Of a stretch of 52,337 bases of DNA, positions 16,113 to 24,730 are shown piece by piece. The stretch's first letter is position 1; every line of letters begins with the position of its first letter. The DNA comes from AWTP1-13 sp035550075. Lineage in GTDB: Bacteria > Pseudomonadota > Alphaproteobacteria > Rhizobiales > Hyphomicrobiaceae. A program made the position numbers and the translations under genes. Location of the stretch: assembly GCA_035550075.1 (NCBI GenBank), contig DASZQG010000233.1, positions 1 through 52,337 on the forward strand. The letters are read 5' to 3'. The notes under the pieces are model-generated. The model worked only from the letters and a program-made list of their open reading frames with translations. It had not been told where the DNA came from and did not search any database.

Positions 16113-16694
16113 CCTGGTTCTCCTGCCGCCTCGGGGCGCTGGCAGCGGTGCTCTGATGACGGCCGTTCCTTACTCTATTCGCCTGAGCCACACAATGATC
16201 TTTAGCAATAAAAGAGAGCATTGATAGGCTAGGAATTAAGAACAAGAACGCAGGTGACAGTTATGCAACTTCGCATGATCGTAAACTGGCATACTATCTG
16301 AATCATATTCATTGGCAAGAATTGCACAACAACTGGCCGAGCCCTAGCTCGACCACCGCGTTGGTTGAACTGGCAACTTCAGCGTGTCACGAAGGCTTGA
16401 GTTATTCGTGCTCGACCCGGTCCAGGTCCGGGTCATAATGGGGCCGTCGGCACCCCCTAGACCGGCACCATCCTTCAGGCCCCGCCATGATCAAGACGTC
16501 CTCACTTCAAGGGCACGACACGCGCCTCATCCGGCCATCGCGCGCCCATCCTGTCGCCGCAGACCCCACCTTCCGCCCCGGCGACACCTGACGCTGCGAT
16601 CTCTGCCTGTCTTCACGAGGATCAAGACAATCTGCGGCTTGCGGATACGCCCGATCGACGAGCGGACTCCGCCAAAAAACAAAGGACATCAAAA
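16113..16694. promoter_or_regulatory. long AT-rich regulatory region upstream of mucR
   Basis: This 580-base stretch holds no convincing gene. About 16180-16345 is far poorer in GC than anything else in the window, with many T-A steps, as expected for a MucR target. Further right, GACCCGG-N7-CCGGGTC (16414-16434) forms an inverted repeat. The final part is the leader of the S9 peptidase gene. Confidence 0.55.
16414..16434. repeat. inverted repeat GACCCGG-N7-CCGGGTC
   Basis: Seven-base perfect arms in the mucR / peptidase spacer. No T-tract follows it, so a terminator role is doubtful; it could be an operator or part of a small RNA. Confidence 0.3.
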
Positions 16695-18857
16695 ATGCAC
16701 GGTCTCAATCGCCCCCTGACGCGTCAGCTCCCGCCCATCGCCCCGCGCCACCCGAAGATCATCACGCGCCATGGCGTCGAGCTGGTCGACGACTACGCGT
16801 GGCTGCGCGCCGACAACTGGCAGGAGGTCATGCGCGACCCAGCCGTGCTCGATCCCCAGATCCGCAGCTATCTGGAGGCGGAGAACGCCTATACGGAAGC
16901 CGCGCTGCAGGATACGGCCGCCCTGCAGGACCTGCTCTATGCGGAGATGAAGGCCCGCATCAAGGAAGACGACAGCACCGTGCCGGCCGCCGACGGCCCC
17001 TGGGAGTACTACTCCCGCTACGTCACCGGCGGGCAATACCCACTGCTGTGCCGCCGTCCCCGCGGCGGCGGCCCGGAGCAGATCCTGATCGATGGCAACA
17101 AGGAAGCCGAGGGTAGGGCCTACTGGGCCCTGGGCGCGGCCGCCCACAGCCCGGACCACGCGCTGCTGGCCTATGCCGTCGACGAGATGGGGTCGGAGCT
17201 GTTCACCATCCGTATCCGCGACCTGGCGACGGGGCGGGACCTGGACGACGCCATCCCCGACACCCGCAGCGCCATCGTGTGGGCCCGCGACAGCGCCACC
17301 CTGTTCTATGTGCGCCTGGACGCCAACCAGCGCCCGCTGTTCGTTCATCGCCACCGGGTCGGCGAGCCCGCCGCCGCCGACGCCCTGGTCTACGAGGAGA
17401 AGGACGTCGGCTTCTACGTCGGCGTGGGCCAGACCCAGTCGGGCAAGTTCATCATCATCGATGCGCACGACCACCAGACCTCGGAGGCCTACCTGATCGA
17501 TGCCGACATGCCGCTGGCGGCCCCGCGGCTGGTCGTCGCCCGCGAGCACGGCCACGAGTACAGCATCGATCACCACGGCGATAAGCTGATCATCACGACC
17601 AACTCCGGCGGCGCGGAAGACTTCCGCATCTGCGAGGCACCCCTTGCCGATCCTTCCATGGCCAACTGGCGGGAAATCCTGCCGCACAAGCAGGGCCGCC
17701 TGATCCTGGAGACGGTCGCCTTCAAGGATCACCTGGCGCGGCTGGAGCGCGAGGACGGCCTGCCGCGCATCGTCGTTCGCCGCCTCGCCGACGGCGGCGA
17801 GCATTCGATCGCGTTCGACGAGGAGGCCTATTCGCTTGGCATGTGGGCCGGCTACGAGTTCGACACCACCAGCCTGCGCTTCACCTACTCGTCGATGACG
17901 ACGCCGGCCCAGGTGTTCGACTACGACATGGAGGCGCGCGTGCGTGTCCTGCGCAAGATGCAGGAGGTGCCGAGCGGGCATGACCCGGCCGACTACGTCA
18001 CGCGGCGCGTGTTTGCGCCGGCGCCCGACGGCGAGACCGTGCCGGTGTCGATACTCTACCGGAAGACGACGCCGATCGATGGGTCCGCCCCGCTGCTGCT
18101 CTACGGCTATGGTGCCTATGGCCTGACCATTCCGGCGAGTTTCTCCACGAGCCGGCTGTCGCTGGTCGATCGCGGCTTCGTCTACGCGATCGCCCACATC
18201 CGCGGCGGCAAGGACAAGGGCTACCGCTGGTACACGCAGGGCAAGCGTGAGGACAAGGTCAACACCTTCACGGACTTCATTGCCGCCGGCGAATATCTGG
18301 CCGCGAAGGGCTTCACCCGGCGGGGGCGCATCGTCGCCAACGGCGGATCGGCGGGCGGCATGCTGATGGGGGTCGTCGCCAACATGGCGCCGGACCTGTT
18401 CCTCGGCATCATCGCCGACGTGCCGTTCGTGGACGTGCTCAACACGATGCTGGACGAAAGCCTGCCGCTGACGCCGCCGGAATGGCCCGAATGGGGCAAC
18501 CCGATTACCTCGAAGAAGGACTTCGAGCTGATCAGGTCCTATTCGCCCTATGAAAACGTGGCGGCCAAGCCGTACCCGCACATCTTCGCCTTCGCGGGGC
18601 TGACGGACCCGCGCGTCACCTATTGGGAACCGGCCAAGTGGATCGCGCGGTTGCGAGCAACCAGCACGAGCGACAACCTGATCCTCCTCAAGACCAACAT
18701 GGAGGCGGGGCACGGCGGCGCCTCGGGCCGCTTCGATGCGCTCAAGGAAGTGGCGGCCGACTTTGCGTTTGCGCTGAAGATCGCAGACAAGGACGGCGTT
18801 GCCCCCGGGGCGGACTACGAGGAGCCACCGAAGCTGCGCGCGGTGGCCGGCGCATAG
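16695..18857 (+). CDS. S9 family prolyl oligopeptidase / oligopeptidase B-like
   Basis: A 720-residue cytosolic serine peptidase that cleaves short peptides after basic or prolyl residues. The N-terminal beta-propeller covers roughly residues 75-440. The alpha/beta-hydrolase domain carries Ser552 in GGSAGG, Asp638 in GLTDPRV and His673 in EAGHGG, so the triad is complete. The opening segment (HGVELVDDYAWLR) is typical of the family. The APILLYGYGAYG-type strand reads LLLYGYGAYG here. The length is normal for oligopeptidase B. It has its own terminator 35 bases downstream and appears monocistronic. Confidence 0.92.
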   Translation: MHGLNRPLTRQLPPIAPRHPKIITRHGVELVDDYAWLRADNWQEVMRDPAVLDPQIRSYLEAENAYTEAALQDTAALQDLLYAEMKARIKEDDSTVPAADGPWEYYSRYVTGGQYPLLCRRPRGGGPEQILIDGNKEAEGRAYWALGAAAHSPDHALLAYAVDEMGSELFTIRIRDLATGRDLDDAIPDTRSAIVWARDSATLFYVRLDANQRPLFVHRHRVGEPAAADALVYEEKDVGFYVGVGQTQSGKFIIIDAHDHQTSEAYLIDADMPLAAPRLVVAREHGHEYSIDHHGDKLIITTNSGGAEDFRICEAPLADPSMANWREILPHKQGRLILETVAFKDHLARLEREDGLPRIVVRRLADGGEHSIAFDEEAYSLGMWAGYEFDTTSLRFTYSSMTTPAQVFDYDMEARVRVLRKMQEVPSGHDPADYVTRRVFAPAPDGETVPVSILYRKTTPIDGSAPLLLYGYGAYGLTIPASFSTSRLSLVDRGFVYAIAHIRGGKDKGYRWYTQGKREDKVNTFTDFIAAGEYLAAKGFTRRGRIVANGGSAGGMLMGVVANMAPDLFLGIIADVPFVDVLNTMLDESLPLTPPEWPEWGNPITSKKDFELIRSYSPYENVAAKPYPHIFAFAGLTDPRVTYWEPAKWIARLRATSTSDNLILLKTNMEAGHGGASGRFDALKEVAADFAFALKIADKDGVAPGADYEEPPKLRAVAGA

Positions 18858-18891
18858 GAGGCTTCGCAGCAAACCAGCCCATCAAGCACAA

Positions 18892-18923
18892 GGTCCCGGG
18901 CGAAGACGCCCGGGACCGTTTTT
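18892..18923 (+). terminator. rho-independent terminator of the S9 peptidase gene
   Basis: A perfect 11-base stem, GGTCCCGGGCG and CGCCCGGGACC, with loop AAGA is followed by GTTTTT. It starts 35 bases after the peptidase stop codon. It has no good T-tract on the minus strand. Confidence 0.9.
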
Positions 18924-18965
18924 ATTCGCCGATCCGCGTGGTGGCCAACCAACCGGCGTGCGGCG

Positions 18966-19682
18966 TCAGACGTCCATGTTGCCGTCGTCGTCGGAATCGT
19001 AGTCGCCGTCGTCGTAGTCGGCGTCCTGGATATTATCGTCCTCGCGGTCCTGTTCCTCATCCTGCTTTCGGTCGGCTTCGGCGAGAGCCTGTGCATCGCT
19101 CTTGCGGTCGCCGGGCCCGCGCAGGATGTCGGATGCGGAGCCTGATCCCGGAGTGCCGGCCGCATGCGCCCCGCCGCCCAGCATGTTGCGGATGGTCTCG
19201 GCGACCATCATGCCGCCGGCAACACCGGCCGCGGTCGACATCGCCGAGCGCAGGAACCCGCCGCCCTGCGGCGGTGGTGGCGAAGACGGAGGCGGGCCCA
19301 TATCACGGCCTGAGCCGTACGGACTGCCGTACTGCGGGCCTTCGCGGGAGCCCGCCTGCGGCACGCTGCTCGGGCGAGGCGGCGGCTCGGACCGGCTGCC
19401 GCCGAGCAATCCACCGAGGAAACTGCCTCCGGAGGCTTCGCGGCGCGGAGCCGGCTCCTCCAGCTCCTGAACGCGCGCTTCCAGGTCCTGAATGCGCGCC
19501 TCGGCTTCGCGCAACGCGTGCTCCTGCACCAGCACCGTCTGCACCAGCATGTAGGGCGCATCCGGCATCGCGCGGACCCGCTGGTTGATGACCGCCTCCG
19601 CGTCTCGATCCTTCTCAGGCGAGCCGTACTGGCGCATGCGGTCGAAAAGGTCCGTGATGAGCTGGCGTTCCTCTGGGGTCAT
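18966..19682 (-). CDS. DUF2076 domain-containing protein
   Basis: A 238-residue protein starting at ATG 19682, with GGAGG placed correctly upstream; a TTG at 19694 is less likely. The opening MTPEERQLITDLFDRM is the DUF2076 hallmark. A short coiled coil follows (about 50-78), then a Gly/Pro/Ser-rich stretch and a glycine-rich hydrophobic helix (AMSTAAGVAGGMMVAETI). The tail is extremely acidic, with long Asp runs. DUF2076 proteins are predicted periplasmic ligand-binding proteins, but no signal peptide is obvious here. The acidic tail might bind divalent metal or basic partners. Confidence 0.85.
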   Translation of the reverse strand: MTPEERQLITDLFDRMRQYGSPEKDRDAEAVINQRVRAMPDAPYMLVQTVLVQEHALREAEARIQDLEARVQELEEPAPRREASGGSFLGGLLGGSRSEPPPRPSSVPQAGSREGPQYGSPYGSGRDMGPPPSSPPPPQGGGFLRSAMSTAAGVAGGMMVAETIRNMLGGGAHAAGTPGSGSASDILRGPGDRKSDAQALAEADRKQDEEQDREDDNIQDADYDDGDYDSDDDGNMDV

Positions 19683-19785
19683 AGGAGCCTCCAAGACTTC
19701 GGATGGGCATCATATCGGGAGGCGAAGGCCGCGCGACAACGAGGGAGCGAGATTAAGTTTGCGGCACAAGCCCTTGCGAACGAAT

Positions 19786-20925
19786 TCAGAACAGGGCGCC
19801 CCGCGCGGCCACAGGCCAGACACATTCAACCCGCGCATCGCCCGTGGCCATGCCGCGAACGCCCACGTACCAGTCGTGCAGGTTGACCGTCGGATCACAG
19901 TGCCCGGGCACCAGCAGCACCTTGTCCCCGCGGCCGAGGTCATGGTTGCTGCCGGTGAGGTCCAGAATGCCGTGCTCGTCGGAGGGCCGGTGATAGACCA
20001 CGCCCGGAAGCTGCCAGGGCGCCGGCATGCCGCTGTCCACGGATAACGCCTTGAGCCCTGCATCCACCACAACGCGCTCCCGCGCCGGCCGGCTCATGAC
20101 GCTCGCATACACGAAGAGGGCATGTTCGAAGGCGTCGAAGGGCCCGCCGTCCGCACGCTTGTTACGCGCGTAATCGGCATCCATGAAAATGTAGGAACCG
20201 CACTGCAGCTCGTTATAGACGCCGCTGGCCGCCTCGTTCTCGTAGGTGCCGGTGCCCGCGCCGGTCACGCGCGACGCCGCGAGGCCAAGCTCAGCAAGCG
20301 CCCGGCGCGTCTCCTCGACGTGGGCAACAGCCTTGGCGATCAACGCACGGCGCTCCTCCGCCCCCCGCACGTGCTGGGCGGAGCCGTGATAGGCCTGCAG
20401 GCCCGCGAAGGTCAGATGCGGAGAGTCCGCGATTTTGCGGGCGATGCGTGCCGCGGGCATTCCCGGCGGGGCCCCGCAGCGCCGGCCGCCCACGTCGATC
20501 TCCACCAACACATCCAGGGCAACGTCCGCGCCGGCTGCCGCGGCCTCGATCTCGTCCACATTGTCCGCATCATCGACGCACACCCCGATTTTCGCGCGCC
20601 GCGCCAGCGCCGCAAGACGCGAGAGCTTGCCGGCACCCGCGACCTCGTTGGTGACGAGGACATCGCCGACGCCGCCCTCCACCAGCACCTCCGCTTCGGA
20701 GACCTTCTGACAACAGACGCCTACAGCACCCAGCGCAATCTGGCGGGCGGCGATGTCCGGCGACTTGTGGGTCTTGGCATGCGCGCGCAGGCGCACGCCG
20801 GCCTTGGCGGCGAAATCGGCCATGCGCCGCAGGTTTCGCTCGAAGGCGTCGAGGTCGATCACCAGAGCCGGCGTATCGACCTCGGCCAATGCCATGCCGG
20901 CGACCGCCGGCGGCTGCATGGACAT
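19786..20925 (-). CDS. DSD1 / D-threonine aldolase family PLP enzyme
   Basis: A 379-residue fold-type III PLP enzyme. The PLP lysine is K51 in RAHAKTHKSP, after the VDTPALVIDLDAFERNLRRM opening. The C-terminal metal site His-x-Asp is seen as PGHCDPTVNLHDW. This family includes D-threonine aldolase (D-Thr to glycine plus acetaldehyde) and D-serine dehydratase. The sequence does not separate the two activities. The start chosen is ATG 20925, preceded by AGAGAGG; an upstream in-frame start at 20982 adds 19 unlikely residues. Divergent from the isonitrile-hydratase-like gene. Confidence 0.85.
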   Translation of the reverse strand: MSMQPPAVAGMALAEVDTPALVIDLDAFERNLRRMADFAAKAGVRLRAHAKTHKSPDIAARQIALGAVGVCCQKVSEAEVLVEGGVGDVLVTNEVAGAGKLSRLAALARRAKIGVCVDDADNVDEIEAAAAGADVALDVLVEIDVGGRRCGAPPGMPAARIARKIADSPHLTFAGLQAYHGSAQHVRGAEERRALIAKAVAHVEETRRALAELGLAASRVTGAGTGTYENEAASGVYNELQCGSYIFMDADYARNKRADGGPFDAFEHALFVYASVMSRPARERVVVDAGLKALSVDSGMPAPWQLPGVVYHRPSDEHGILDLTGSNHDLGRGDKVLLVPGHCDPTVNLHDWYVGVRGMATGDARVECVWPVAARGALF

Positions 20926-21042
20926 ATACGGCCTCTCTGCTCTATGGATCGTGGCCTGCGGACAGGCTGGCGCGTCACCCATCTATACCGTACGGCGGCC
21001 GCGGACACTCTCTTGAAAGCTCATAAAGGCCAGAGCCACGCC

Positions 21043-21729
21043 ATGACCCTGCAGATCGGCTTTCTCGTATTTCCCGACATTACGCAGCTCGACATGACGG
21101 GTCCGCACGAGGTGCTCGCGCGCCTGCCCGGTGCAACCATCCACCTCGCCTGGAAAAGCCTCGAGCCCATCACGGCGCAGAGCGGCCTGCGCCTCATCCC
21201 GACGGTAACGCTGCAGGACTGCCCACAGCTCGATCTCATTTGCGTGCCGGGCGGTCCGGGCGTCAATCCGCTGATGAACGACGAGCCCGTGCTGGAGTTC
21301 GTGCGCCGCCAGGCCGCTGGCGCGCGCTACATCACCTCGGTGTGCACCGGCGCGCTGGTGCTCGGCGCGGCCGGGCTGTTACGGGGCAAGCGCGCCACCA
21401 CGCACTGGATGTCGCTGGAGATGCTGTCCCTGTTCGGCGCCACGCCGGTCAAGGCGCGCACGGTCGTCGACGGCAATCTCATCACCGGCGGTGGGGTGAC
21501 GGCAGGCATCGACTTCGCCCTGCGCATCCTCGCGGAGATCGCGGGCGAGAACGCGGCCAAGGGCGCGCAGCTCGGTATCGAATACGATCCTATGCCGCCC
21601 TTCCACGCCGGTTCTCCCGACGGCGCCGGCCCGGCGATCACGGACGCACTGCGCACCGCCAGTTCGGCTGGCCAGGCCCAGCGGCTTGCCGCTGCGCGCC
21701 AGGCCGCGGCGAGGCTCGGCACCGCCTGA
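21043..21729 (+). CDS. inhA: DJ-1/PfpI family protein, isonitrile hydratase-like
   Basis: A 228-residue protein that aligns well with Pseudomonas isonitrile hydratase InhA from the first residue. Asp17 (QLDMTGPHEVLARLP) and Cys101 (TSVCTGALVLGAAGLL) sit at the same positions as the essential residues of that enzyme, and GKRATTHW follows as expected. It probably hydrates isonitriles to N-formamides; related DJ-1 proteins with other substrates exist, so activity is inferred. ATG 21043 is chosen because it gives the exact family start. A hairpin lies just after the stop. Confidence 0.82.
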   Translation: MTLQIGFLVFPDITQLDMTGPHEVLARLPGATIHLAWKSLEPITAQSGLRLIPTVTLQDCPQLDLICVPGGPGVNPLMNDEPVLEFVRRQAAGARYITSVCTGALVLGAAGLLRGKRATTHWMSLEMLSLFGATPVKARTVVDGNLITGGGVTAGIDFALRILAEIAGENAAKGAQLGIEYDPMPPFHAGSPDGAGPAITDALRTASSAGQAQRLAAARQAAARLGTA

Positions 21730-21748
21730 ATTGGTGCGGCCAAAAGGA

Positions 21749-21771
21749 AAGGGCCGCCGGAGGCGGCCCTT
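21749..21771 (-). terminator. bidirectional hairpin terminator
   Basis: A perfect 10-base stem, AAGGGCCGCC and GGCGGCCCTT, with a 3-base loop lies between two convergent genes. On the minus strand it is followed by TTCCTTTT-like sequence, so it best serves the inhA side only weakly and mainly transcripts reading leftward past 21796. Confidence 0.65.
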
Positions 21772-21795
21772 CCCGTCTATCTGCCTGAAGGCCGG

Positions 21796-23064
21796 CTATG
21801 CGGCTTTGTGCGCCGGCTCTGGGGCTTTCGTCTCCGCCACCTCCTGGTCGGAAACGGAGCGCAAAGCAATTCCGAAGTATCTGGTGCGCCGGCCGATACG
21901 CTCCTTCTTCACGCCGAGTTCGCTGATCTCGCGCGTGACCCTGGGATGGGCGAACGGCACCTTGTCGTTGTCCTCGCACCAGGCGCAGTATTCTTCGTAA
22001 AGCTCGGTGGACGTCACGCTGGAGCTGTCGGGCGCCGTCACCACGCGTTCGCGATAGAAGCGCTGTACATCGCTGTCGGGCACCACGGCACGCGACGGCA
22101 TGGCCCTGGCGTCCGGCATCCCCTTGTTGTCGTTGGCACCCAGTGTCGTCGACGCTGGCGGCTGGCCGGCGCGCACGGTTTGCGCCGCTCCCGCAGCCGA
22201 ATCCGCAGCCAGCGATGGCTGCTCGCTCCACAGCGAACCTGCGGCTTCGGCAGCGACAACCCTCGCGGATGGACGAGCCTCATGATCGTGCATGCGCCAG
22301 TAGGCGAACGCGACGTACATGCCGAAGCCCGAGCCGATTTCGATCAGGATCGCCACGAACACGGCTAGCGCCATCTGCACGGTCTCAAGCTGCAGGCCGG
22401 AGAGGTGCGCCAGCACGCTGGCCTGCGGGTCGGCTTCCGACAGGACGGTCGCGCCGGCGGTCTTTGCCAGCTTTGCGCCGATCTCGGCGATGCGCCCTTC
22501 CAGCTTCTGCGACTGCAGCGCGGAGGCGAGCTCTGCGCTGAGCTGATGGTACTGCTGGCAGTATTCGCGATTGCGCCGGCCCACCACCTCGGTGCAGCCG
22601 TTGGTGAGCTGCCAGGCGCGCTGCGTCTTGACGCCGTCGATCTCGGCTTCGATGGTCTGCGCCGGGCGATGCTTCGGCACCCAGGCGAGCTGTTCCTTCA
22701 CCCGCTGCTCGTCGGCGCGCAGGTCCTTGTAGTTGGCCGCCGCCAGGGCGCGCTTGCCCGTCGTATCCAGGCGGTTGAGGGCCGCGTGGCCCAGTGCGGA
22801 GGTCATCGAGTAGCCGCTGACCACCGCCCAAACGATCACGGCGGCGAATGCCTGCGACCACATGCGGTTGCGCCAGGCCGCGAAGAAGAAGAACGGCACC
22901 AGCGCCTTGAAGCAATCGGCAGCGGCGGAGGCCGCGCCATAGATCTCGCCATCCAGCGGCGTCTTGCCCAGGCTGAAGCCGAAGCGGTAGTTCATCGCCG
23001 CGGACACGGCGAGCAGCACGCTGGCCGCAATGACGCCCAATACGCCAAGTGCATGACGTGTCAT
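21796..23064 (-). CDS. membrane protein with C-terminal winged-helix-like domain
   Basis: A 422-residue protein of unknown function. Hydrophobic segments are seen at about 7-25, 50-65, 72-90 and 232-258. Between them lies a polar, helix-rich, probably periplasmic domain with three cysteines (NGCTEVVGRRNREYCQQY). The last 100 residues (RFYRERVVTAPDSSSVTSTELYEEYCAWCEDNDKVPF, then RRTRYFGIAL) resemble the small winged-helix domain at the end of phage and plasmid primase/D5-like proteins. A DNA-contacting tail on a membrane protein would tether DNA to the membrane. It is preceded by a 0.7 kb non-coding region containing two DnaA-box matches. Confidence 0.6.
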   Translation of the reverse strand: MTRHALGVLGVIAASVLLAVSAAMNYRFGFSLGKTPLDGEIYGAASAAADCFKALVPFFFFAAWRNRMWSQAFAAVIVWAVVSGYSMTSALGHAALNRLDTTGKRALAAANYKDLRADEQRVKEQLAWVPKHRPAQTIEAEIDGVKTQRAWQLTNGCTEVVGRRNREYCQQYHQLSAELASALQSQKLEGRIAEIGAKLAKTAGATVLSEADPQASVLAHLSGLQLETVQMALAVFVAILIEIGSGFGMYVAFAYWRMHDHEARPSARVVAAEAAGSLWSEQPSLAADSAAGAAQTVRAGQPPASTTLGANDNKGMPDARAMPSRAVVPDSDVQRFYRERVVTAPDSSSVTSTELYEEYCAWCEDNDKVPFAHPRVTREISELGVKKERIGRRTRYFGIALRSVSDQEVAETKAPEPAHKAA

Positions 23065-23765
23065 GTGACACCCCCTTATCGTTCCGGCCGGCCGCAGATC
23101 GGCAGGCCGGCATGACGCAAAGGGGCAGCACAGCGCATCGCCGGACGTGGGAAGGTTTGCTTACTGAGCGCTTTCCCTCGAGGACTGTGGCCGCCGAATT
23201 GCGGCCCAACCCTCAGCGCTCGCCCAATTCGCGGCAGAGCTGCATGAACGATCGGGGTTATGCACAAGAGACCGGTCTTTTGGCCGTTGGCCTTATGCAC
23301 AAGCCGCCGAGGCTCGGAACAGAAAGACGCAGCACGCTGACGAGGCCCCTTCGAGGGCCAACAGTATACGATTCGTAAAGAAATCAGTTGCCTATGCGCC
23401 ACGCCGAATCGCTGGTGCGGGCGCGCGGCTCGATTTGCCACGGCCGGACGACCCCAAAGTGTCCACCGTTCATGCACATTGACGCCTGATTGTCGCCCGG
23501 CAATTTCCACAGAGCGGTCACGGCCGACAGGCCACCAGCCATCGCATCCCGCGCAGCATGCGCCCCCTACGGAGGGCTGACGCGGCCGGGGCGGTTCACC
23601 TTCACGGAAGACTGAATTCCGCAACGCCCAGAATTCTGGAACAATGGGGTCGAGCGCGCGTTGATGGCTGAGTTACCGGCCTTCCGCGACCGCCCCCGGT
23701 GCACGTCAGAGAATTGATGCGGCGGACCATTGGGGATCCATTAGTTTTGCGTTCGGAGTGCTCGC
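23065..23765. promoter_or_regulatory. 700-base non-coding divergent region
   Basis: I find no credible gene here; the minus-strand frame covering part of it lacks any family pattern. It contains two direct copies of TTATGCACAAG (23258-23268 and 23293-23303), which fit the DnaA-box consensus TTWTNCACA. A perfect AGACCGGTCT palindrome (23269-23278) lies between them, and a one-mismatch box is at 23503-23511. Confidence 0.5.
23258..23303 (+). promoter_or_regulatory. pair of DnaA-box matches flanking a palindrome
   Basis: TTATGCACAAG occurs twice in the same direction 35 bases apart, with AGACCGGTCT between. Each nine-base core TTATGCACA matches TTWTNCACA exactly. Confidence 0.45.
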
Positions 23766-24689
23766 ATGAGTAAAGCTAGCGGCGCTGTGCTGATTGCCGC
23801 CGGCGCTGGCGTTGCCGCCTATGCGTTGATCCCAGGACGCGAAGCGGCACCTCATATTCCGGCCCCGTTCGAAATCCAGCAAGTCACTGCCCCGGGCAAG
23901 GTCGAGGCCTCGCCCAAGACGCCCCGTGCCCCGACGCGTGCGGCCGCGCCCGAGCGCGCCACCACCGCCGAGCCCGCCGCGCCGCGGCCGGCCGATGTCG
24001 TCGTGGCCAGCGCACAGCCCCGCCCGGCACGACCCGCGCCGGTGGTGCCCGCGCCCGGCGAGGAGCCGACCTTTGCGCCCATGCGCGAGGCCGCGCCACT
24101 GCCGGAGAACACGTTCTCGATCGCCCGCGCCCTGCAGCAGGAGCTGCGGCGCGTTGGATGCTACGACGGCAAGATGACCGGCACCTGGACTCCTGCAACC
24201 CAGCGCGCCATGAAGGCCTACATGCAGCGCGTCAACGCCTCGCTGCCGACCGACACGCCGGACGTCGTTCTGCTGTCGCTCGTCCGCGGCAACCCCGCAA
24301 CGGACGTGTGCTCGCGTCCCTGCCCCGCCGGACAGGCGGCCAAGCGTGACGGGGAATGCGTGCCCGAAGCGCTGCTGACACGGCGCGGCATCAAGGATCG
24401 GCCGGCACGCGACGGGAAAGAACCGGCGCCCGCCATCACCGGCTGGGAAACGACGGCGACTGCCACGGCCCGCTCGCTGCCCGTGCCGCCGCCGGAAGGC
24501 GAACGCATGGGCCTGTCAGGGCCGCGCGGCGATGCCGCCGGGCCGGGAGGGCCGGCCGTGGTGCCGGGCGATACCGCCCCGACCCCGTCCGCTACGCCGC
24601 CGCCTCGCCGCGAGGCCCGCGAGGCCTCCCGCCACCGGTCATGGCACCGGTCCAAGCCTGATTGGCGGCGCAAGGTGTTTGAGTTCTGA
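23766..24689 (+). CDS. exported four-cysteine protein with peptidoglycan-binding-like module
   Basis: A 307-residue protein. The hydrophobic N-terminus (SGAVLIAAGAGVAAYALIPG) is an anchor or uncleaved signal. An Ala/Pro linker leads to a module at about 118-200: a PG_binding-like helix pair (LQQELRRVGCYDGKMTGTW) followed by a cysteine-rich end with C132, C182, C186 and C198. The same module, with nearly identical cysteine spacing, closes the caspase-family protein at 50767. The C-terminal 100 residues are Pro/Arg-rich and disordered. It probably acts in the periplasm, where two disulfides can form. Function is unknown. Confidence 0.7.
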   Translation: MSKASGAVLIAAGAGVAAYALIPGREAAPHIPAPFEIQQVTAPGKVEASPKTPRAPTRAAAPERATTAEPAAPRPADVVVASAQPRPARPAPVVPAPGEEPTFAPMREAAPLPENTFSIARALQQELRRVGCYDGKMTGTWTPATQRAMKAYMQRVNASLPTDTPDVVLLSLVRGNPATDVCSRPCPAGQAAKRDGECVPEALLTRRGIKDRPARDGKEPAPAITGWETTATATARSLPVPPPEGERMGLSGPRGDAAGPGGPAVVPGDTAPTPSATPPPRREAREASRHRSWHRSKPDWRRKVFEF

Positions 24690-24730
24690 CCGGCTAGCCA
24701 ACGCCCAGGCAGGTGCGCTATTGCCAGCGC

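Noticed and set aside
16384..16719. 111-codon plus-strand ORF before the peptidase
   Set aside because: Low-complexity Pro/Arg composition, overlaps the peptidase start in another frame, and has no family pattern.
16689..18872. 727-codon minus-strand open frame opposite the S9 peptidase
   Set aside because: Complete mirror of an intact peptidase gene; composition is that of an antisense shadow.
20122..21042. Long 5' extension of the isonitrile-hydratase frame
   Set aside because: The extension is antisense to the PLP enzyme; family start and Asp17/Cys101 numbering fit ATG 21043.
23065..23765. Chromosome origin
   Set aside because: Only two exact DnaA boxes and no strong AT-rich unwinding region or typical Rhizobiales oriC neighbours (hemE, maf).
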